Positions 4,990 through 8,102 of a stretch of 8,102 nucleotides of DNA are shown here, piece by piece. Every line of letters starts with the position of its first letter. Position 1 is the stretch's first letter. This DNA comes from UBA6019 sp036570145. GTDB lineage: Bacteria; Chloroflexota; Dormibacteria; Dormibacterales; Dormibacteraceae. Under the pieces are notes generated by a model that did no database searches, was not told the DNA's origin, and saw only the letters and a list, made by a program, of their open reading frames with translations. A program made the position numbers and the translations under genes. Where the stretch lies: the NCBI GenBank assembly GCA_036570145.1, contig DATCPJ010000073.1, positions 1 through 8,102 of the forward strand, given 5' to 3'.

Positions 4990-6078
4990 ATGCCCGATGC
5001 GGTGCGGATCGTAGTCCTCCACGGCGACCAGACCGGCGAGGAGCTGCTCCGGGACGCGCTCCGCTTCCTCGACCCCCAGCTGACCGGTATCCCGGTCGCG
5101 CTGGAGCACTTCGACCTCTCCCTCGGCAACCGCAGGGAGACCCGCAACCAGGTCGTCCTGGAAGCCTCCGACGCGCTGCTCGCGGCCGGCTACGGGATCA
5201 AGGCGGCGACCGTCACGCCGGAGCAGAAGGGCGACGTCGGAAGCCCCAACGCGATCCTGCGGGCACGGATCGGCGGCCAGGTGATCGTGCGGACCGGCCG
5301 GCGGATCCCCTCCGTACGGCCGGTGGCCGGCGTCTACTCCCCCATCTCGGTGATCCGGATGGCGGTCGACGACGCCTACGGCGCGACCGAGTGGCGGGAG
5401 GGCGAGGGTCTCGACGAATGGGCCTTCCGGACCGAGAAGATCTCCCGCCGGACCTGCAAGGTGGTCGCCGAATACGCCTTCTACCAGGCCCGCCGGCTCG
5501 GGGCCAAGGTCTTCGGCGGCCCCAAGTACACCGTGTCGCCCGTCTACGAGGGGATGTTCAAGGAGGAGCTCGACGCGGCAGCCGGGCGCAACCCGGACGT
5601 CCGCTACGACCCGCAGCTCATCGACGCGACCTACGCGATGCTGGTGGCGACAACCGGCGAGCCGCTCGTCATACCCGCCCTCAACCGGGACGGCGACACC
5701 CTCTCCGACCTCGTGATGCAGCTCTTCGGAACGATCGCCGGCGCCGAATCGGCCCTTCTCGGCTTCGGCCCCGAGGGCAAGGTGAAGGTGATGATGACCG
5801 AGGCGCCCCATGGCACCGCGCCGTCGCTGGAGGGCAAGAACGTCGCCAACCCGATGGCGATGATCATGTCGGTCGCGTCGCTGCTCGGCCACATGGATGG
5901 CACGCGCGAGCGGGCCGTCTCGCGGGCCACCTACGAGGCGACCCTGGAGACCGTCTCCGACGGCATCCGAACCGCGGACCTGGGCGGCCACGCCGGCACC
6001 ACCGAGTTCACCGACGAGGTGATCCGGCGGGTGAAGACGAAGCTGGACGTGTGGGCCTCGCTGGCCGACGTGCGCTAG
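4990..6078 (+). CDS. Isocitrate/isopropylmalate dehydrogenase family, probably isocitrate dehydrogenase
   Basis: The family oxidatively decarboxylates beta-hydroxy acids with NAD(P) and Mg2+ or Mn2+. The 362-residue product keeps the isocitrate-binding set of E. coli IDH at matching spacing (positions from ATG 4990): S85, N87, R91 and R101 (S113, N115, R119, R129), R123 and Y130 in VIRMAVDDAYGATEW, K179 in GGPKYTV, and metal ligands D212, D236 and D240 (LIDA and DGDTLSD). S85/N87 favour isocitrate over isopropylmalate. Two features are atypical. The N-terminal loop is GDQTGEELL rather than GDGIGPEV. The cofactor loop reads HGTAPSLEGKNVANP, with S-L where NADP enzymes have K-Y and NAD enzymes D-I. 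An in-frame ATG at 4951 would add 13 residues of low-complexity character; the shorter start fits the family's first strand. It is divergent from rpmG. Cofactor and substrate remain unproven. Confidence 0.85.
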   Translation: MPDAVRIVVLHGDQTGEELLRDALRFLDPQLTGIPVALEHFDLSLGNRRETRNQVVLEASDALLAAGYGIKAATVTPEQKGDVGSPNAILRARIGGQVIVRTGRRIPSVRPVAGVYSPISVIRMAVDDAYGATEWREGEGLDEWAFRTEKISRRTCKVVAEYAFYQARRLGAKVFGGPKYTVSPVYEGMFKEELDAAAGRNPDVRYDPQLIDATYAMLVATTGEPLVIPALNRDGDTLSDLVMQLFGTIAGAESALLGFGPEGKVKVMMTEAPHGTAPSLEGKNVANPMAMIMSVASLLGHMDGTRERAVSRATYEATLETVSDGIRTADLGGHAGTTEFTDEVIRRVKTKLDVWASLADVR

Positions 6079-6081
6079 CCG

Positions 6082-6105
6082 ACAGCTCTCGAGATCGGGC
6101 GACAG
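6082..6105 (+). repeat. Left terminal inverted repeat
   Basis: This 24-bp arm begins ACAGCTCTC and ends GGCGACAG, four bases after the dehydrogenase stop codon. It matches the inverse of 6330-6354 at 23 positions, with one substitution and one missing C. Its core TCTCGAGA is itself palindromic. Confidence 0.85.
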
Positions 6106-6122
6106 TGGACAGGGTCCGAAAA

Positions 6123-6148
6123 CACAAAGACACGAAGGGCACGAAGGA
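6123..6148 (+). repeat. Short tandem repeat, units like CACGAAGGR
   Basis: Three consecutive units CACAAAGA, CACGAAGGG and CACGAAGGA (8, 9 and 9 nt) follow the left inverted repeat; a fourth degenerate unit (CACTAAGGA) starts at 6151. This looks, from memory, like an intergenic repeat type (cacaaagacacgaaggg) seen in several soil-bacterial phyla, but I could not search for it. It is too short and spacerless to be a CRISPR. Confidence 0.7.
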
Positions 6149-6149
6149 C

Positions 6150-6290
6150 GCACTAAGGAACAGGAATTAGCGGTTTACCATCCCCTGGAGGCCGTTCTTG
6201 AGTCTGGTCGGTTCGCCCCCGAGCGCGTCAGCCCGGGCCTTGGCAGCAAGCGTCCGACAGCTGTCTATTTGCCACCCCGTTCCTTAGTGC
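6150..6290. repeat. Nested perfect 12-bp inverted repeat
   Basis: GCACTAAGGAAC at 6150-6161 is repeated inverted as GTTCCTTAGTGC at 6279-6290, enclosing 117 bp. It lies inside the outer inverted repeat, so the element has two concentric pairs of arms. The enclosed part includes the palindrome GACAGCTGTC at 6256-6265 and no coding signal. Confidence 0.85.
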
Positions 6291-6329
6291 CGCTTGAACC
6301 CAAGGACTCCGTGTTGCATCGGACAGTCG

Positions 6330-6354
6330 CTGTCGCCTGATCTCGGAGAGCTGT
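6330..6354 (-). repeat. Right terminal inverted repeat
   Basis: This 25-bp arm, read inward on the minus strand, begins ACAGCTCTCC and ends GGCGACAG. It ends 5 bases before the stop codon of the DinB-like gene. It pairs with 6082-6105. Confidence 0.85.
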
Positions 6355-6359
6355 TCACC

Positions 6360-6989
6360 CTAGCTGCTCCGGTCTTCAATCTCCCAAGTGTGGTCGAGGG
6401 CGTGCCAGGCGATCCGGCGCAGCGCGTAGCGGGCTGGCCACTTCCCTTCGCCGGCCCTGATCCCGGCCACGATCGCCTCCCGGAAGGCCTTCACGGCTGA
6501 CTTCTCGGCTGTCGGGGTGCGCAGCTTTAGGCCCAGCGCGCCGGCGTAGGCCTGTTCGGCGCCCAGAACGTGCTCGAACATCTGGTCGCGGTCGCGCCCC
6601 CCGCCTCGCGGGCCCTTGCGGAGCTCGCTCGGAGCTCTGGCGACCACCTTGTCGAGGGCGTCCCAGGCGGCCGTCAGCAGCGCCAGCTGGCGCTCCCGCT
6701 CAGCACCGCGGAGCGGTTCGGCGTCGGCCTCGGCTGGGATGCCGGGAGCTCCGAAGTCGGTCGTCGCGTTGCCCTTGACCCGCTCGACGACCTCCAGTGC
6801 GCCGGCCGCAGCCGCGGGCAGTGGGAAGCCGGCCGCGCGGGCGACCGGTGCGTAGCGCTCGGCGGCGGCGGCGAGCGCCTCGAGCGCGGCCTCCTCACCC
6901 TTGCCGGCCCGGATCCAGCCCGGCCAGTCGAGGGCGCCGGCGAAGACCCGCTTCGAACCGACCTCGAGGTAGACCGGAACGCGACTCAA
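6360..6989 (-). CDS. DinB-like protein with an N-terminal beta-alpha domain of uncertain type
   Basis: The 209-residue product has two parts. Residues 5-48 (VYLEVGSKRVFAGALDWPGW, then an Ala/Glu-rich helix) look like a small beta-strand/helix module. Residues about 97-209 are helical and carry three histidines in the DinB/YfiT style: H140 in MFEHVLGAEQAYA, and H196 and H200 in the motif RRIAWHALDHTWEIEDR. DinB-fold proteins are four-helix metal proteins that include thiol S-transferases, but many are uncharacterised. The start is TTG at 6989, forming TTGA with the PIG-L stop, a 4-nt overlap that implies coupled translation. No ATG occurs until well inside the helical part. The TAG stop lies 5 bases from the inverted-repeat element. 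DinB assignment is fairly firm; the reaction is unknown. Confidence 0.75.
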   Translation of the reverse strand: MSRVPVYLEVGSKRVFAGALDWPGWIRAGKGEEAALEALAAAAERYAPVARAAGFPLPAAAAGALEVVERVKGNATTDFGAPGIPAEADAEPLRGAERERQLALLTAAWDALDKVVARAPSELRKGPRGGGRDRDQMFEHVLGAEQAYAGALGLKLRTPTAEKSAVKAFREAIVAGIRAGEGKWPARYALRRIAWHALDHTWEIEDRSS

Positions 6990-7717
6990 CCGATCTTGAT
7001 CCGCTTGAAGCCTTCGGCGTACTCGTAGCCCGACTTCTCGCCGATCTGCTTCATCCGCTCGCGGAAGTTCTTCTCCCAGTCCTCCCAGTTCTGGAGCTGC
7101 GATTCGTGGCGGCGGAGGGCGGCAAGCTTCCGGTCGACGGTGGAGCTGATGTCGACGAAGTAGTCGCCCATGTTCCAGCTCGGTATCCAGACCTCCTTCA
7201 CGCGCCAGGGCTCGAGGCCCTCGTCGAGCAGCTCCCGGAAGGCCCGCGGGTTGCGAGCCGCGGGGTAGACCGCCGCCAGGGTCGCCTGGCCGACGGCGAC
7301 GTGGTCGGGGTGGTAGGCGCCGATCGGCGTGTTGATGTCGATGGCCGGCACGTGGGTCAAGACCAGCTCCGGCCGGCGGCGCCGGATCAGCGCCGTGATC
7401 TCCCTGCGAAACTCCAGGGTGTGCTCCAGGCGACCGTCGGGGTGGCCGAGGAAGACGACGTCCTCGATCCCCAGCTCCTTTGCCGCCGCGCACTGCTCGG
7501 CATAGCGCTGCTTTGTCAGCTCGGCGTCCGGAACGGAGGGATCCTCGCCGCCCACGGAGCCGTCGGTGCAGATCACGATGGTGACCTTGGCTCCGCCCTC
7601 GACGAGCCTCGCCAGGGTGCCGGCGGCTCCGAAGTCGGGGTCGTCGGGGTGGGCGCTGATGATCATCGCGGTGGCGAACTGGGGGAACTCTTCGGGGGTG
7701 TCTTTCTCTTCAGCCAT
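6986..7717 (-). CDS. PIG-L (LmbE) family zinc-dependent deacetylase
   Basis: PIG-L proteins remove N-acetyl groups from amino sugars or amide bonds in related conjugates. The family includes MshB, Mca and BshB of mycothiol and bacillithiol pathways. The 243-residue product has the hallmark AHPDDPDFGAAGT (residues 22-34), with H23 and D26 as likely zinc ligands and D25 as probable catalytic base. The second motif YHPDHVAVG (135-143) supplies H139. The segment VVFLGHPDGRL (87-97) is also family-typical. There is no signal peptide, so it is probably cytoplasmic. The start is ATG at 7717; a TTG two codons upstream (7723) is possible, and neither has a clear ribosome-binding site. It overlaps the DinB-like gene by 4 nt and lies 34 nt after the kinase. 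Substrate cannot be read from the sequence. Confidence 0.92.
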   Translation of the reverse strand: MAEEKDTPEEFPQFATAMIISAHPDDPDFGAAGTLARLVEGGAKVTIVICTDGSVGGEDPSVPDAELTKQRYAEQCAAAKELGIEDVVFLGHPDGRLEHTLEFRREITALIRRRRPELVLTHVPAIDINTPIGAYHPDHVAVGQATLAAVYPAARNPRAFRELLDEGLEPWRVKEVWIPSWNMGDYFVDISSTVDRKLAALRRHESQLQNWEDWEKNFRERMKQIGEKSGYEYAEGFKRIKIG

Positions 7718-7751
7718 CTTCAAGAAAAGGTAACCGGAGCGGCGGCAGCGA

Positions 7752-8102
7752 CTATTTCGCGGCGGCCGGCAGCGTGAACCAGAAGGTCGATCCGCCGCCC
7801 GCCCGCGGCTCGACGCCGGCCTCGCCCCCCATCACCGCCAGGAGGCCGGCGGCCACGTAGAGGCCGAGGCCCGCGCCGGGGCGGGACGGGTCCAGCTTCA
7901 CGCCGCGGCCGAAGATCCGGCGCCGATCCGAGACCGAGACGCCCTTGCCCCGGTCCCGGACCTCGACCCGCGTGCTGCCCGCGGTCCGCCCCGCCCGGAC
8001 CTCGACCGGCGAGCCGGGTGGCGAGAACTGGAGCGCGTTGTCGACCAGCACGCGGAGGACCTGGGTGACGCGCTGCTGGTCGGCCCGGACGCTCATCCCC
8101 CC
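7752..8102 (-). CDS. Sensor histidine kinase, C-terminal ATPase domain (partial)
   Basis: Only the last 116 residues are in the window; the frame continues through the right edge. This is a HATPase_c domain of a two-component sensor kinase. The N box is RVTQVLRVLVDNALQFSPPG, with the Mg-chelating Asn in DNA. The G1 box is DRGKGV (DxGxG), a degenerate F box is RRRIFGRG, and the G2 box is GAGLGLYVA. The C-terminal strand is STFWFTLP. The MSVRAD methionine at 8096 is internal: the preceding codons are in frame and the V.AD..R..QVL pattern normally follows a phosphoacceptor helix. Sensor and phosphoacceptor regions are not visible, so the signal is unknown. It may be cotranscribed with the PIG-L gene 34 nt downstream. 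Confidence 0.9.
   Translation of the reverse strand, partial: GGMSVRADQQRVTQVLRVLVDNALQFSPPGSPVEVRAGRTAGSTRVEVRDRGKGVSVSDRRRIFGRGVKLDPSRPGAGLGLYVAAGLLAVMGGEAGVEPRAGGGSTFWFTLPAAAK

Larger units (their letters stand above)
6082..6354. mobile_element. Inverted-repeat-bounded element (MITE-like or remnant)
   Basis: The 281 bp between two convergent stop codons holds no recognisable gene. Its outer 24/25 bp are inverted repeats: ACAGCTCTC-GAGATCGGGC... at the left and ACAGCTCTCCGAGATCAGGC... read inward from the right, with one mismatch and one indel. Both continue to a shared GTCCGA (6114-6119 and 6324-6319). Inside are a 12-bp inverted repeat, a tandem repeat and a 10-bp palindrome. No transposase is present. 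CTAGC occurs immediately outside both ends (6075-6079 and 6360-6364), but 2 and 5 bases from the repeat ends, so a target duplication is only suggested. A structured RNA or a terminator complex is the main alternative. Confidence 0.45.

Noticed and set aside
4891..6153. 420-residue open frame on the minus strand opposite the dehydrogenase
   Set aside because: The plus-strand frame has complete IDH family motifs; this one is His/Gly/Arg-rich with no recognisable domain and also runs into the rpmG promoter region.
6123..6159. CRISPR array
   Set aside because: The units are 8-9 nt and contiguous without spacers, so this is a simple tandem repeat.
6294..6500. 68-residue plus-strand open frame next to the inverted repeat
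   Set aside because: It spans the right inverted repeat and the antisense of the DinB-like gene, has no ribosome-binding site and resembles no family.

Overview
The window is GC-rich bacterial chromosome with almost no non-coding space. Seven of its eleven coding regions form the conserved transcription/translation cluster rpmG-secE-nusG-rplK-rplA-rplJ-rplL-rpoB, read on the minus strand. Adding rpoB, truncated at the left edge, makes eight housekeeping genes. Gene order, GTG/TTG starts, and protein details such as the RpoB N-terminus and the four-cysteine L33 suggest a high-GC soil-type lineage near Chloroflexota, Dormibacterota or deep Actinomycetota. That placement is an impression from the sequences; no phylogeny was run.

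Layout from right to left on the minus strand: the C-terminal ATPase domain of a sensor histidine kinase (cut by the right edge), a PIG-L family deacetylase, and a DinB-like protein that overlaps the deacetylase stop codon by 4 nt. Facing them on the plus strand is an isocitrate-dehydrogenase-like gene. The roughly 280 bp between the two convergent stop codons holds a striking inverted-repeat structure: imperfect 24/25-bp ends, a nested perfect 12-bp inverted repeat and a short tandem repeat. It looks like a non-autonomous mobile element or its remnant. Divergent from the dehydrogenase is the ribosomal cluster, starting at rpmG behind a short AT-rich promoter region that contains a CCTAGG-based palindrome.

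Inside the ribosomal cluster, rpmG, secE, nusG, rplK and rplA are packed with gaps or overlaps of a few bases. A 227-nt structured leader then separates rplA from rplJ, matching the position and form of the L10 autoregulatory leader. One segment of it can pair with three different partners. rplJ and rplL overlap by one base, and a strong intrinsic terminator follows rplL. rpoB comes after that terminator and has its own candidate extended -10 promoter. The cluster is therefore probably regulated in at least three blocks: rpmG-to-rplA, rplJL, and rpoB onward.

The most interesting parts are the inverted-repeat element at 6082-6354, the L10 leader with competing pairings, the possible thiol-chemistry pairing of PIG-L and DinB proteins, and the atypical cofactor loop of the dehydrogenase.
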